DNA from: JBKHJZ01 sp046537875
Lineage (GTDB): Bacteria; Actinomycetota; Acidimicrobiia; Acidimicrobiales; VFJN01
Direction: 5' to 3'
NCBI GenBank assembly: GCA_046537875.1
Contig: JBKHJZ010000001.1
Coordinates: 17,012 to 81,011, forward strand
Length of the DNA stretch: 64,000 nucleotides
Positions 16,142 through 24,782 of this stretch are shown in pieces. The number at the start of each line of letters is the position of its first letter. Position 1 is the stretch's first letter. Both the position numbers and the translations under genes were made by a program. The notes below the pieces were generated by a model. It had not been told where the DNA came from, ran no database searches, and saw only the letters and a program-made list of their open reading frames with translations.

Positions 16142-17737
16142 GTGACCGACGTCGATCAGCAGTGGACCAGCATCCCGGCGATGGCCGCGGGCGCGGCGGA
16201 GCGGTCGGGCCCGCAGGCCGCGGTGGTCGAGGGCGATCGCCGGTGGAGCTACGCCGAGCTGCTCGCGGAGGCCACCGACGTCGGCGCCGCGCTGGTGTCC
16301 GCCGGTGTCGAGGCGGGCGATCGCGTCGCGATCTGGGCGCCCAACAGCGCCAGGTGGATCATCACCGCCCTGGGGCTGTGGCAGGCGGGTGCGGTGCTGG
16401 TGCCGATCAACACCCGCTTCAAGGGCCCCGAAGCAGCCGACATCCTCGGGCGCAGCCGCGCCCGCGTCCTGATCACGGTCACCGACTTCCTCGGGGCGGA
16501 CCACGTGGCGATGCTGCGCACCGCCGGCGTCGACCTCCCGGACCTCGCGACCACCGTGGTGGTCGAGGGGCCGGTGCCCCCCGGCGCCCGGTCCTGGGAG
16601 GACGTCGTCGCGGGGGCCGGCGGCGCCGCACGTGACGAGCTGGTGCGGCGGGCCGGCGCGGTGTCGGCCGACGACCCCTCCGACATCCTGTTCACCTCCG
16701 GGACCACCGGGCGGGCGAAGGGCGTGGTCCAGACCCACGCTCGCACGCTCCGCGTCGCCACCGACTGGGTGGCGATGACCGGCCTCACCGCCGGCGACCG
16801 GTACCTCATGGTGAACCCGTACTTCCACATGTTCGGGCTCAAGGCCGGCATCCTCGCCGCGGTCGCCGCCGGCGCCACCATGTACCCGGAGCCGGTCTTC
16901 GACGTCGACCGCGTGCTCGCCCGCGTCGCCGCGGAGGGCATCACCGTCCTCCCCGGGGCGCCGACGATCTACCAGTCGATCCTCGACGCACCGGACCGTG
17001 ACCGGTACGACCTGTCGAGCCTGCGGGTGGCCGTCACCGGTGCGGCCGACATCCCGGTGGAGCTCATCCGCCGGATCCACGAGGAGCTGCCGTTCTCCGT
17101 GGTGATCACGGGCTACGGGCTCACCGAGGGCGGGACGGCGTCGGCGACCACGCCCGGCGACGACCCCGAGACCGTGGCCACGACGGTGGGCACGCCCCGT
17201 CCCGGCTTCGAGGTGCGCATCGTCGGCCCCGGCGGCGAGGACGTGCCGGCCGGCGAGCCGGGGGAGATCCTGCTGCGGGGCGGCAGCATCATGGCGCACT
17301 ACCTGGACGACGAAAAGGCCACGGCTGCGGCGCTGTCGCCGGACGGCTGGCTCCGCACCGGCGACCTCGGCGTCATCGGCGACGACGGCCGCCTCCGCAT
17401 CGTCGGCCGGTCGAAGGACATGTTCATCGTCGGCGGGTTCAACGCCTATCCGGCCGAGATCGAGAACGCGCTGCTCGGCCACCCCGACATCGCCCAGGCC
17501 GCGGTGATCGGCATCCCCGATACCCGCCTCGGTGAGGTGGGCATGGCGTTCATCGTGCCGCGGCCCGGCGCAACGCCCTCGGAGCCCGACGTCATCGCGT
17601 GGAGCCGCGAGCGGATGGCGAACTACAAGGTGCCGCGGCGGGTGGCCGTGGTCGACGCGCTGCCGCTCAACGCGACGGGCAAGGTCGTGAAGGAGGAGCT
17701 GCGCGCCCTGGCCGCCGAGGGGCCGCGCGCGCTCTGA
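16142..17737 (+). CDS. AMP-forming acyl-CoA ligase (FadD-like)
   Basis: A 531-residue adenylate-forming ligase. The phosphate loop is FTSGTTGRAKG (about 181-191), followed by HMFGLKAG, the GYGLTEGG motif (about 324-331), RTGDLG (about 402-407) and the C-terminal NATGKVVKEELR. Residues before GTG 16142 do not look like protein, and GGAGG lies about a dozen bases upstream, so I start there. It is divergent from the TetR gene at 15249 and separated by only seven bases from the end of the TetR gene at 17745, which faces it. It resembles ligases that activate aromatic, cyclic or long-chain acids; the substrate is unknown. Confidence 0.92.
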   Translation: MTDVDQQWTSIPAMAAGAAERSGPQAAVVEGDRRWSYAELLAEATDVGAALVSAGVEAGDRVAIWAPNSARWIITALGLWQAGAVLVPINTRFKGPEAADILGRSRARVLITVTDFLGADHVAMLRTAGVDLPDLATTVVVEGPVPPGARSWEDVVAGAGGAARDELVRRAGAVSADDPSDILFTSGTTGRAKGVVQTHARTLRVATDWVAMTGLTAGDRYLMVNPYFHMFGLKAGILAAVAAGATMYPEPVFDVDRVLARVAAEGITVLPGAPTIYQSILDAPDRDRYDLSSLRVAVTGAADIPVELIRRIHEELPFSVVITGYGLTEGGTASATTPGDDPETVATTVGTPRPGFEVRIVGPGGEDVPAGEPGEILLRGGSIMAHYLDDEKATAAALSPDGWLRTGDLGVIGDDGRLRIVGRSKDMFIVGGFNAYPAEIENALLGHPDIAQAAVIGIPDTRLGEVGMAFIVPRPGATPSEPDVIAWSRERMANYKVPRRVAVVDALPLNATGKVVKEELRALAAEGPRAL

Positions 17738-17744
17738 GCAGGGC

Positions 17745-18353
17745 TCAACGGCGTTCCCGCGCGGCGCGCGGTGGACGCGGGCCCTCGAGCTCGGTGAGGT
17801 ACCGCTCGACCGCCTTCCGCGTCTCCGCGTGCCCGAGGCGCAGGCCCAGGCCGTCCTCCAGCGCGAGCACCCGGGTCACCGACGACAGCAGGACGAGCAG
17901 CACGATGGTCGGCACCGGCCCGGTGTCGACCCCGTAGCCCTCGAGGATGCGGGTCACCGCCTCGACCTCGCGGCGGCGGAACCGCTCGGCGTACTGCGCC
18001 ACGTCGGCGCGGATCGCCGTGCGGTGGTTGGCCAGCGCCATCAGCTCGACGGTGAACGCGGTGCCGGCCGGGTCGTTGCTGAACTCCCACAGGGCCCACA
18101 GCGGCTGCTCGGAGGCGAGCGCCCGGGCGTGGCGTTCGAGGTTCCGTTCCGCGCCGCGCCGGAAGAGGGCGAGGAGCAGGTCGTCCATGGTGCGGAAGTA
18201 GTAGTGCACCAGCTGCGGCTTGAGCCCCGCGCGCGCCGCGACCTTGCGCGAGGTGACCGCCGCGTACCCGTCCTCGATCATCAGGGCGTGTGCGGCGTCG
18301 AGCAGCGCAGCCCTGGTCTCGGAGTCCTCGGCACCGATCCGGCGTCGGCTCAT
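17745..18353 (-). CDS. TetR/AcrR-family regulator
   Basis: A 202-residue TetR repressor. The helix-turn-helix is in the first 60 residues (TSRKVAARAGLKPQLVHYYF, then TMDDLLLALF). The start is taken at ATG 18353: a TATGTC -10 at 18390-18395 on the minus strand puts the transcript start near 18382, and GAGGA is upstream; ATG 18392 would lie before that. It is divergent from the ligase/ACAD operon beginning at 18441 and is the natural candidate regulator of that operon. The inducer is not visible. Confidence 0.88.
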   Translation of the reverse strand: MSRRRIGAEDSETRAALLDAAHALMIEDGYAAVTSRKVAARAGLKPQLVHYYFRTMDDLLLALFRRGAERNLERHARALASEQPLWALWEFSNDPAGTAFTVELMALANHRTAIRADVAQYAERFRRREVEAVTRILEGYGVDTGPVPTIVLLVLLSSVTRVLALEDGLGLRLGHAETRKAVERYLTELEGPRPPRAARERR

Positions 18354-18389
18354 GGGTCGGACATCCTCGCGCGGGACTGTCGAGAACGA

Positions 18390-18433
18390 CATAGCCGGGA
18401 ATGTTTGACGGCGCTCTCAGGAATGCGAAGAAT
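18390..18433. promoter_or_regulatory. Divergent promoters of the TetR and ligase operons
   Basis: On the plus strand TTGACG (18405-18410) and AAGAAT (18428-18433) are 17 bases apart and predict a start near 18440, next to ATG 18441: a leaderless message. On the minus strand TATGTC (18390-18395) serves the TetR gene. No strong dyad is visible. Confidence 0.45.
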
Positions 18434-18440
18434 GCTTCCG

Positions 18441-19961
18441 ATGTCGGCGTCGCACCCGCTGCTGCACCACGGCCTGGCGCGGGCGGCGGCGCGCCGGGGT
18501 GACCACGTCGCCCTCCGCGCGGGCGACCGTGCCTGGTCCTTCGCCGAGCTGGACCGGTGCGCCCGTGGCTTCGCCAGGGTGCTCGCCGGGCGGGGCATCG
18601 GCCCGGGGCGGCGCGTGGCGGTGATGATGTCGAACCGGCCTGAGCTCGTCGTGGCGGTGCACGCCGTGAGCCGGGTCGGCGCAGCCGCCGTCCTGCTGAG
18701 CCCGGCGTGGAAGGAACGGGAGGTCGGGCACGCCCTCGACCTCACCGAGCCCGTCCACGCGGTCGCCGACGGCGACGCCACCTCGATGCTCGCGACGCGG
18801 CTCGGCCACGACGGCGTCACCGACGTCGACTCGCCGCCGTTGCTCGAGCGGGCGGCGTCGACCGCCGACGAGCCCGAGCCACCGGTCGACGACACGGCCG
18901 AGGCGGTGCTCGTCTTCAGCTCCGGCACCACCGGCATGCCGAAGGCCGTGCGCCACACCCACCGCTCGCTCGGCCACGCCACCGACCACTGGGTGGCGTC
19001 GCTCGGCCTCGGCCCCGACGACCGCTTCCAGGTGGCGACGCCGCCGTCCCACATCCTCGGGCTGCTCAACCTCCTCGCCGCGGCGTCGGCCGGCGCCACC
19101 GTCCGGCTGCACGCCCGGTTCGACCTCGACGAGGTGCTGCGCTGCATCGGTTCCGACCGGCTCACCCTCGAGATGGCGGTGGCGCCCATCGCCCTGGCGA
19201 TGGCGAACCACCCCGACCTCGAGCGCCACGACCTCTCGTCGCTGCGGTACATCATGTGGGGGGCCACCCCGGTCACGCCGCAGGTCGCCGAGCGCGTCAC
19301 CGAGCGGACCGGCGTGCGCTGGCTGCCGGCCTACGGCGCGAGCGAGCTGCCCGTCATCGCCTGCAACCCCGTCGACCGGCCCGGCGACTGGCGGCTGGAC
19401 TCCGCCGGCCTCCCCCCGGCCGGCGTCGAGCTGCGCGTGGTCGACCTCGACACCGGCGCCGCGCTCGCGCCGGGCGAGGTCGGCGAGATCCAGGTGCGCA
19501 GCGCCTCGGCCATGGCCGGCTACCTGCCCGACGACGCCACCGCCGCCGCCTTCGACGACGGCTGGTTCCGGACCGGCGACGTCGGCTGGCTCGAGCCGGC
19601 GGGCTGGGTGCACCTCACCGACCGGTCGAAGGAGATGATCAAGGTCAAGGGCTTCCAGGTCGCCCCCGCCGAGATCGAGTCCGTGCTGCACGGTCACCCG
19701 GCCGTGCTCGACTGCGCCGTGTTCGGCGTCCCCGACGACGCGGCGGGCGAGGTGCCGGTCGCCGCGGTGCGGCTCGATCCCGGGCGGCCGGTGGCGGACG
19801 GTGAGCTCGCGCAGCTGGTCGCCGACTCCCTGGCCACCTACAAGCGCCTGTCTCGCGTGATCGTCGTCGACCGCATCCCGCGGCTGCCGTCCGGCAAGGT
19901 GCTGCGGCGGGAGCTGCGCGCGGCGTGGACGCCGCTCGCCGGGGTGGAGGGAGACCGCTGA
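18441..19961 (+). CDS. AMP-forming acyl-CoA ligase
   Basis: A 506-residue adenylate-forming CoA ligase. It has the phosphate loop FSSGTTGMPKA (about 155-165), the PAYGASELPV motif (about 295-304), FRTGD near 377 and the C-terminal PSGKVLRREL. It opens a plus-strand operon that runs through 27602 with only one gap over 100 bases. Of three close in-frame ATGs (18423, 18432, 18441) I take the last, because the promoter just upstream would start the transcript there; AGGA before 18432 makes that start possible too. The stop overlaps the next ATG (TGATG). Confidence 0.9.
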   Translation: MSASHPLLHHGLARAAARRGDHVALRAGDRAWSFAELDRCARGFARVLAGRGIGPGRRVAVMMSNRPELVVAVHAVSRVGAAAVLLSPAWKEREVGHALDLTEPVHAVADGDATSMLATRLGHDGVTDVDSPPLLERAASTADEPEPPVDDTAEAVLVFSSGTTGMPKAVRHTHRSLGHATDHWVASLGLGPDDRFQVATPPSHILGLLNLLAAASAGATVRLHARFDLDEVLRCIGSDRLTLEMAVAPIALAMANHPDLERHDLSSLRYIMWGATPVTPQVAERVTERTGVRWLPAYGASELPVIACNPVDRPGDWRLDSAGLPPAGVELRVVDLDTGAALAPGEVGEIQVRSASAMAGYLPDDATAAAFDDGWFRTGDVGWLEPAGWVHLTDRSKEMIKVKGFQVAPAEIESVLHGHPAVLDCAVFGVPDDAAGEVPVAAVRLDPGRPVADGELAQLVADSLATYKRLSRVIVVDRIPRLPSGKVLRRELRAAWTPLAGVEGDR

Positions 19962-20974
19962 TGGACGTCCGCCACTCACCCGAGCAGGTCGCGCTGGGAG
20001 ACTCGGTGCGGCGGGTCGTCGAGCGCCTGGGTCCCGCGTCGGTCGGCCAGCTCGACGACGGCGAGCGGGCGGCCAAGCTCGACGCCGCGGTCGGGGACGC
20101 TGGTTGGCGCGAGCTGCGGAACCCCGTGGACGCCACCGGCGCTCCGTGGGCGTCCGCCGTGGAGGTGGCGATCGTGGCCGAGGCGTTGGCCCGGGGTCGC
20201 GCCGACGCCGCCTTCCTCGGTCCCGTCCTCGCCGCCGATCTGCGCCGGCTCGCCGGTGTGCCCGATGCGCTCGGGCCCGAGACCGTGGCGCTCGCCGCCG
20301 GCCTGGCCGCCCTCGCGGTCGTCGGCGACGACGCCGTCGCCCTCGATGCGTTCGGCGAGGGATCGGCGCTGCTGCTCGTGCCGGCCCCGGATGGCTGGTC
20401 GCTCGGCGCGGTGCCCGTCGCGGGTCGGGGGGACGGCGTCGACCTCACCCGGCCGACGGCGCCGGTGCCGGTCGGTGCCGCGCGGGGCGTGGAGGGGGCG
20501 GGCGTCCTGGGCCCGACCGAGCTCGACCGCTGGACGGCCCTGGCCCTCGCCGTGACGGCTGCGGACCTGGTCGGCACGATGGCCGGGGCCGTCGCGCTCG
20601 CCGTCGACCACGCCGCCCAGCGGCACCAGTTCAGCCGGGCCATCGGCTCCTTCCAGGCGGTGCAGCACCTCCTCGCGGACGCCGTGGTCCACACCGAGGG
20701 ATCACGCAGCGCGGCACTGCACGCAGCCTGGGCGGTCGACGCCCTCCCGCCGGCCGAGGCGCTCGCCGCCGCCGCGCGGGCGAAGGCCTACGCCGCCCGT
20801 GCCGCGCGGACCGTGTGCGAGACCGCCATCCAGGTGCACGGCGGGATCGGCAACACCTGGGACTGCCTGGCGCACGTGCACCTGCGCCGGGCGCTGCTCT
20901 CCACCGACATCCTCGGCGGCGTCGGACCCAACCTGGCCCGGGTGCTCGCTCACGCCGGCGTCGGGGGTGGGTGA
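19961..20974 (+). CDS. Acyl-CoA dehydrogenase-like protein, partner B
   Basis: A 337-residue ACAD with an intact C-terminal helical domain (HQFSRAIGSFQAVQHLLAD near 223-241, VHGGIGNTWDCLAHVHLRR near 290) but a shortened, diverged N-terminal half that lacks SEPxAGSD. It is therefore the degenerate chain of a probable heteromeric dehydrogenase with 20974-22104, the same arrangement as 6310/7443 and 29113/30303. It overlaps both neighbours by a single base (TGATG), pointing to translational coupling. Confidence 0.88.
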   Translation: MDVRHSPEQVALGDSVRRVVERLGPASVGQLDDGERAAKLDAAVGDAGWRELRNPVDATGAPWASAVEVAIVAEALARGRADAAFLGPVLAADLRRLAGVPDALGPETVALAAGLAALAVVGDDAVALDAFGEGSALLLVPAPDGWSLGAVPVAGRGDGVDLTRPTAPVPVGAARGVEGAGVLGPTELDRWTALALAVTAADLVGTMAGAVALAVDHAAQRHQFSRAIGSFQAVQHLLADAVVHTEGSRSAALHAAWAVDALPPAEALAAAARAKAYAARAARTVCETAIQVHGGIGNTWDCLAHVHLRRALLSTDILGGVGPNLARVLAHAGVGGG

Positions 20975-22104
20975 TGGACTTCGCGGACTCCCCCGAGGAG
21001 GCCGCCTTCCGCTCGCGCCTGCGCCGGTGGCTCGCCGGGCACACCCCGAAGCTCGGCGCCTCGTCGACCAGCGACGAGTACTGGGAGGCCCAGCCCCGCT
21101 GGCACCGGTCGCTCTACCGGGCCGGCTGGTTCGGGCTGTCGTGGCCGGAGGAGTACGGGGGCCACGGCCTGCCGAGCGTCTACGACGTCATCCTCGACGA
21201 CGAGCTGGCCAACGCCGGCGCACCGCCGCGGCCCAGCCTCGGCTACCTCGTGCAGGGCATCCTCCACCACGGGTCCGACGAGGTGAAGCGGCGGTTCCTG
21301 CCGGGGCTGATCAGCGGAGACGACCGGTGGTGCCAGGGCTTCAGCGAGCCCGACGCCGGCTCCGACCTCGCGTCCCTGCGCACGCGTGCCGAGCCCGACG
21401 GAGACGACTACGTCGTCACCGGCCACAAGGTCTGGACCAGCTACTCCGACCTCGCCGACTGGTGCCTCCTGCTGGCCCGCACCGACCCCGACGTGCCGAA
21501 GCACAAGGGCCTCTCCGCGTTCGCCATCCGCATGGACCAGGCGGGCGTCGAGCAACGGCCGCTGACGATGATCAACGGCGTCACCCGGGAGTTCGGCGAG
21601 GTGATCTTCGACGGCGCCCGGGTCCCGGCCGGGAACATGATCGGCGCGCCCGGCGAGGGCTGGCCGCTGGCCATGACCATCGTCAGCCACGAGCGCGAAC
21701 CGCACGAGCTCGGCTTCGCCAGCCGCTACCGCAAGACCGTCGGCGAGCTCACGACCCTCGTGCGCCGGCACCCGGAGCGCTACGGGGACGAGGAGCGACG
21801 CGAGCTCGCCTGGGCGATCGTCGAGGCCGACATGCTCCAGCGCCACGTCAGCCGGCGCCTGTCCGACCGCCTCGGGGGTGTGGCGCACGGCCCCGAGGGG
21901 TCGATCGACAAGCTGCTGATGACGTGGGTCGAGCAGGCGGTGGGCCACGCCGCGCTGGCCGTCGGCGGGTGCGCGCACGAGGGCGGGGACGACGCCCACC
22001 TGCGCACCTACCTCTACAGCCGGGCCCAGAGCGTGATGGGCGGCACCTCGCAGATCCAGCGGAACCTCGTGGCCCGGCGCATCCTCCGGTTGCCGGACGC
22101 GTGA
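20974..22104 (+). CDS. Acyl-CoA dehydrogenase, partner A
   Basis: A 376-residue acyl-CoA dehydrogenase with the FAD signature WCQGFSEPDAGSDLAS (about 117-132), the VVTGHKVWTS sheet (about 145-154) and the C-terminal GGTSQIQRNLVARRIL segment. It is closely similar in layout to the protein at 29113-30306 and to 6310-7446. It is coupled to the preceding partner gene. The next gene starts 153 bases later, so 19961-22104 may be a sub-unit of the operon acting on the CoA ester made by the ligase at 18441. Confidence 0.92.
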   Translation: MDFADSPEEAAFRSRLRRWLAGHTPKLGASSTSDEYWEAQPRWHRSLYRAGWFGLSWPEEYGGHGLPSVYDVILDDELANAGAPPRPSLGYLVQGILHHGSDEVKRRFLPGLISGDDRWCQGFSEPDAGSDLASLRTRAEPDGDDYVVTGHKVWTSYSDLADWCLLLARTDPDVPKHKGLSAFAIRMDQAGVEQRPLTMINGVTREFGEVIFDGARVPAGNMIGAPGEGWPLAMTIVSHEREPHELGFASRYRKTVGELTTLVRRHPERYGDEERRELAWAIVEADMLQRHVSRRLSDRLGGVAHGPEGSIDKLLMTWVEQAVGHAALAVGGCAHEGGDDAHLRTYLYSRAQSVMGGTSQIQRNLVARRILRLPDA

Positions 22105-22257
22105 TGCCCGGCGACATCCGCGTCCTCTGCCGCCCGGTGGTGTCGGCCCGGTGCGCCCACGAAGTGGGCCGTGACGTCGTCCACGTCGACCAGACTCTGA
22201 CAGCGGCGCCCGGGCCGACCGGCGCGCCGGGGCCGACACGAGAGGGGAGGGGGTCCG

Positions 22258-23559
22258 GTGTCGTGGGACTTCGAGACCGATCCTGAGTACCAGGCCAGGC
22301 TGGACTGGGCCGACCGGTTCGTGCGCGAGGAGGTCGAGCCGCTCGACCACCTCTTCCCGCACCAGCAGTTCGTCCCCCTCGACGGCGCCCGCCGCACGAT
22401 CGTCGACCCGCTCAAGGACGAGGTCCGCCGCCAGGGCCTCTGGGCCACCCACCTCGGCCCCGAACTGGGAGGCCAGGGGTTCGGCCAGCTCAAGCTGGCG
22501 CTGCTGAACGAGATCCTCGGCCGGTCGTCGTGGGCGCCGGTCGTCTTCGGGACCCAGGCGCCCGACACCGGCAACGCCGAGATCCTCGCCCACTACGGCA
22601 CCCCGGAGCAGAAGGACCGCTACCTGCAGCCGCTGCTCGACGGCGAGTGCTTCTCGACCTTCTCGATGACCGAGCCCCACGCCGGCGCCGACCCGACCAT
22701 GTTCCGGACCCGGGCGGTGAGGGACGGCGACGAGTGGGTCATCAACGGCGACAAGTACTTCTCGTCGAACGCGCGCACCGCCTCGTTCCTCATCGTCATG
22801 GCGGTCACCGACCCCGACGTCAGCCCGTACACGGGCATGTCGATGTTCCTGGTCCCCACCGACACGCCGGGCATCGAGATCGAGCGCAACGTCGGGCTGT
22901 TCGGCGAGCCGATCGGCGAGGGCTCGCACGCGCTCATCCACTACCGCGACGTCCGCGTGCCCGACTCGGCGATGCTCGGCGGGGAGGGGCAGGCGTTCGC
23001 CGTCGCCCAGACCCGCCTGGGCGGCGGGCGCATCCACCACGCCATGCGCACCGTCGGCCTCGCCCGCCAGGCGCTCGACATGATGTGCGAGCGGGCCCTC
23101 AGCCGCGAGACCCAGGGCAGCCTGCTCGCCGACAAGCAGTTCGTGCAGGGCTACATCGCCGACTCGTGGGCCCAGCTCGAGCAGTTCCGCCTGCTCGTGC
23201 TGCGCACGGCGTGGCGCATCGACACGTTCAACGACTACCGGAAGGTCCGCAAGGACATCGCCGCCGTGAAGGTCGTCATGCCCACGGTGCTGCACGACAT
23301 CGCCTGGCGGGCGATGCAGGTGCACGGGGCGCTCGGCACCACGAACGAGATGCCGTTCTTCGGCATGATCCTCGGCGCCGGGGTCATGGGCCTGGCCGAC
23401 GGGCCCACCGAGGTCCACAAGGTCACGGTTGCCCGCCAGGTGCTGCGGGACCACCGGCCGGCCGAGGGCATGTGGCCCACCGGGTGGATCCCGGGGAAGA
23501 TCGAGGCCGCCCGGGAGAAGTACGCCGCGCTGCTCGAGCTCGAGGAGGGGAACCTGTGA
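22258..23559 (+). CDS. ACAD11-like acyl-CoA dehydrogenase family protein (LvaC-type)
   Basis: A 433-residue ACAD of the large ACAD10/ACAD11 type. It shows FSMTEPHAGADPTMF (about 139-153), a GRIHHAMRTVG helix and the diagnostic LADGPTEVHK near 379-388. Human ACAD10/11 fuse such a domain to an aminoglycoside-phosphotransferase-like kinase, and here that kinase is the very next gene, overlapping by four bases. In Pseudomonas putida the related LvaC acts after a 4-hydroxyacyl-CoA is phosphorylated, removing phosphate to give an enoyl-CoA. I infer the same here. The GTG start follows GGGGAGGGGG. An ordinary beta-oxidation dehydrogenase is the alternative. Confidence 0.87.
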   Translation: MSWDFETDPEYQARLDWADRFVREEVEPLDHLFPHQQFVPLDGARRTIVDPLKDEVRRQGLWATHLGPELGGQGFGQLKLALLNEILGRSSWAPVVFGTQAPDTGNAEILAHYGTPEQKDRYLQPLLDGECFSTFSMTEPHAGADPTMFRTRAVRDGDEWVINGDKYFSSNARTASFLIVMAVTDPDVSPYTGMSMFLVPTDTPGIEIERNVGLFGEPIGEGSHALIHYRDVRVPDSAMLGGEGQAFAVAQTRLGGGRIHHAMRTVGLARQALDMMCERALSRETQGSLLADKQFVQGYIADSWAQLEQFRLLVLRTAWRIDTFNDYRKVRKDIAAVKVVMPTVLHDIAWRAMQVHGALGTTNEMPFFGMILGAGVMGLADGPTEVHKVTVARQVLRDHRPAEGMWPTGWIPGKIEAAREKYAALLELEEGNL

Positions 23560-24656
23560 CCGCGCCCGCCGCCGGATCCGACGCCGGACCCACCACCGGC
23601 GTGCCCGCCCTCGACGCCGGCCGGACCGGGCGCCTCGCCGCGTGGATGGACGCCGCTGGCCTGCCCGGCACGGGTGCGCCGCTCGAGTCGCGTTTCATCT
23701 CCGGGGGGAGCCAGAACGAGATCTACGAGCTGCGCCGGGGCGACCTGCGCTGCGCGATGCGCATCCCGCCGGCCACCGCGCCGGCCCCGCGCGACGACGG
23801 CATCGTGCGCGAGTGGCGGATCATCGAGGCCCTCGGGGGCACCGACGTCCCCCACACCCACGCCGTCGCGCTGTGCACCGACCGGTCGGTGCTCGGGCGC
23901 ACCTTCTACCTGATGGGCTTCGTCGACGGGTGGTCGCCGATGGACCTCGAGCCCGGCCCGGACGGGCGCCGCTGGCCCGAGCCGTTCCACAGCGACCCGG
24001 CCGCCCGGCGCGGCCTCGCCTTCGAGCTGGTCGAGGGCATCGCCCGCCTGGGCAACGTCGACTGGCGCGCCCGCGGGCTCGACGACCTCGGGCGCCCCGA
24101 CGGCTTCCACGACCGCCAGGTCGACCGCTGGACCGCCTTCCTCGACCGCATCAAGGGCCGCGAGCTGCCCGGCTTCGACGAGGCCGCGGCCTGGCTGCGA
24201 ACCCACCGCCCGCTCGACTACGTGCCCGGGATCATGCACGGCGACTACCAGTTCGCCAACGTCATGTTCGAGCACGGCGCACCCGCCCGCCTCGCTGCGA
24301 TCGTCGACTGGGAGATGGGCACCGTCGGCGACCCGAAGCTCGACCTGGGCTGGGTGGTGCACTCGTGGCCGGAGGAGACCGACACCGGTGACGGCTCGGT
24401 CGGCGGCTACGTCGACATGACGCACATGCCGAGCCGGTCCGACGTGCTGGCCCGCTACGCCGAGGTGTCGGGCCGGCAGGTCGACGACATCGACTACTAC
24501 TGCGTGCTCGCCAAGTGGAAGCTGGCGGTGGTGCTCGAGCAGGGCTACCAGCGGGCCACCGACGACACGCCGGCGCTCCAGGCCTTCGGGCCGATCGTGC
24601 TCGACCTCATGCGGGAGGCCGCCGAGCTGGCCGAGACCACCACCTACGGCTCGTGA
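23556..24656 (+). CDS. APH/ChoK-family kinase (LvaA / ACAD10-11 kinase-domain type)
   Basis: A 366-residue phosphotransferase of the aminoglycoside phosphotransferase fold. Catalytic residues are visible: HGDYQFANV with Asp230 and Asn235, and the metal-binding Asp251 in IVDWEMG. The N-terminal glycine-rich SGGSQNEIYEL (49-59) binds ATP. Its overlap with the ACAD11-like gene argues against antibiotic resistance and for the 4-hydroxyacyl-CoA kinase role known for LvaA of the P. putida levulinate operon and the N-terminal domain of ACAD10/11. The GTG start at 23556 overlaps the previous stop. A separate LvaB-like activator is not visible nearby. Confidence 0.87.
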   Translation: MTAPAAGSDAGPTTGVPALDAGRTGRLAAWMDAAGLPGTGAPLESRFISGGSQNEIYELRRGDLRCAMRIPPATAPAPRDDGIVREWRIIEALGGTDVPHTHAVALCTDRSVLGRTFYLMGFVDGWSPMDLEPGPDGRRWPEPFHSDPAARRGLAFELVEGIARLGNVDWRARGLDDLGRPDGFHDRQVDRWTAFLDRIKGRELPGFDEAAAWLRTHRPLDYVPGIMHGDYQFANVMFEHGAPARLAAIVDWEMGTVGDPKLDLGWVVHSWPEETDTGDGSVGGYVDMTHMPSRSDVLARYAEVSGRQVDDIDYYCVLAKWKLAVVLEQGYQRATDDTPALQAFGPIVLDLMREAAELAETTTYGS

Positions 24657-24781
24657 GCGGCGACTCCCTCCTCGTCGAGGAGCGCCGGGGCCGGATCGTG
24701 GCCGTGTCCGGGAGCCGGGACGCCGTCGAGGGCGCCACCGCCTACGTGGAGAAGCGCGACCCGGTGTGGCAGGCCCGCTGA
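24653..24781 (+). pseudogene. Internally deleted enoyl-CoA hydratase (42-residue remnant)
   Basis: A short frame from GTG 24653 (overlapping the kinase stop) to TGA 24781 encodes 42 residues. The first part, LLVEERRGRIVAV, looks like the first beta strand of an enoyl-CoA hydratase; the rest, SRDAVEGATAYVEKRDPVWQ, looks like the family's C-terminal end. The middle of about 200 residues is missing, yet the frame is kept. I read it as an in-frame internal deletion of a hydratase gene that once belonged to this operon. It may still be translated because it is coupled to the kinase gene; function is doubtful. A real small gene is the alternative. Confidence 0.65.
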
Positions 24782-24782
24782 C

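Noticed and set aside
22105..22257. TCTGACAG at about 22190 as a third TGAC-N6-GTCA site
   Set aside because: Only one half-site is present; the GTCA half is missing.
24653..24781. LvaB-like kinase activator
   Set aside because: Length and sequence match the ends of a hydratase better than the larger LvaB.
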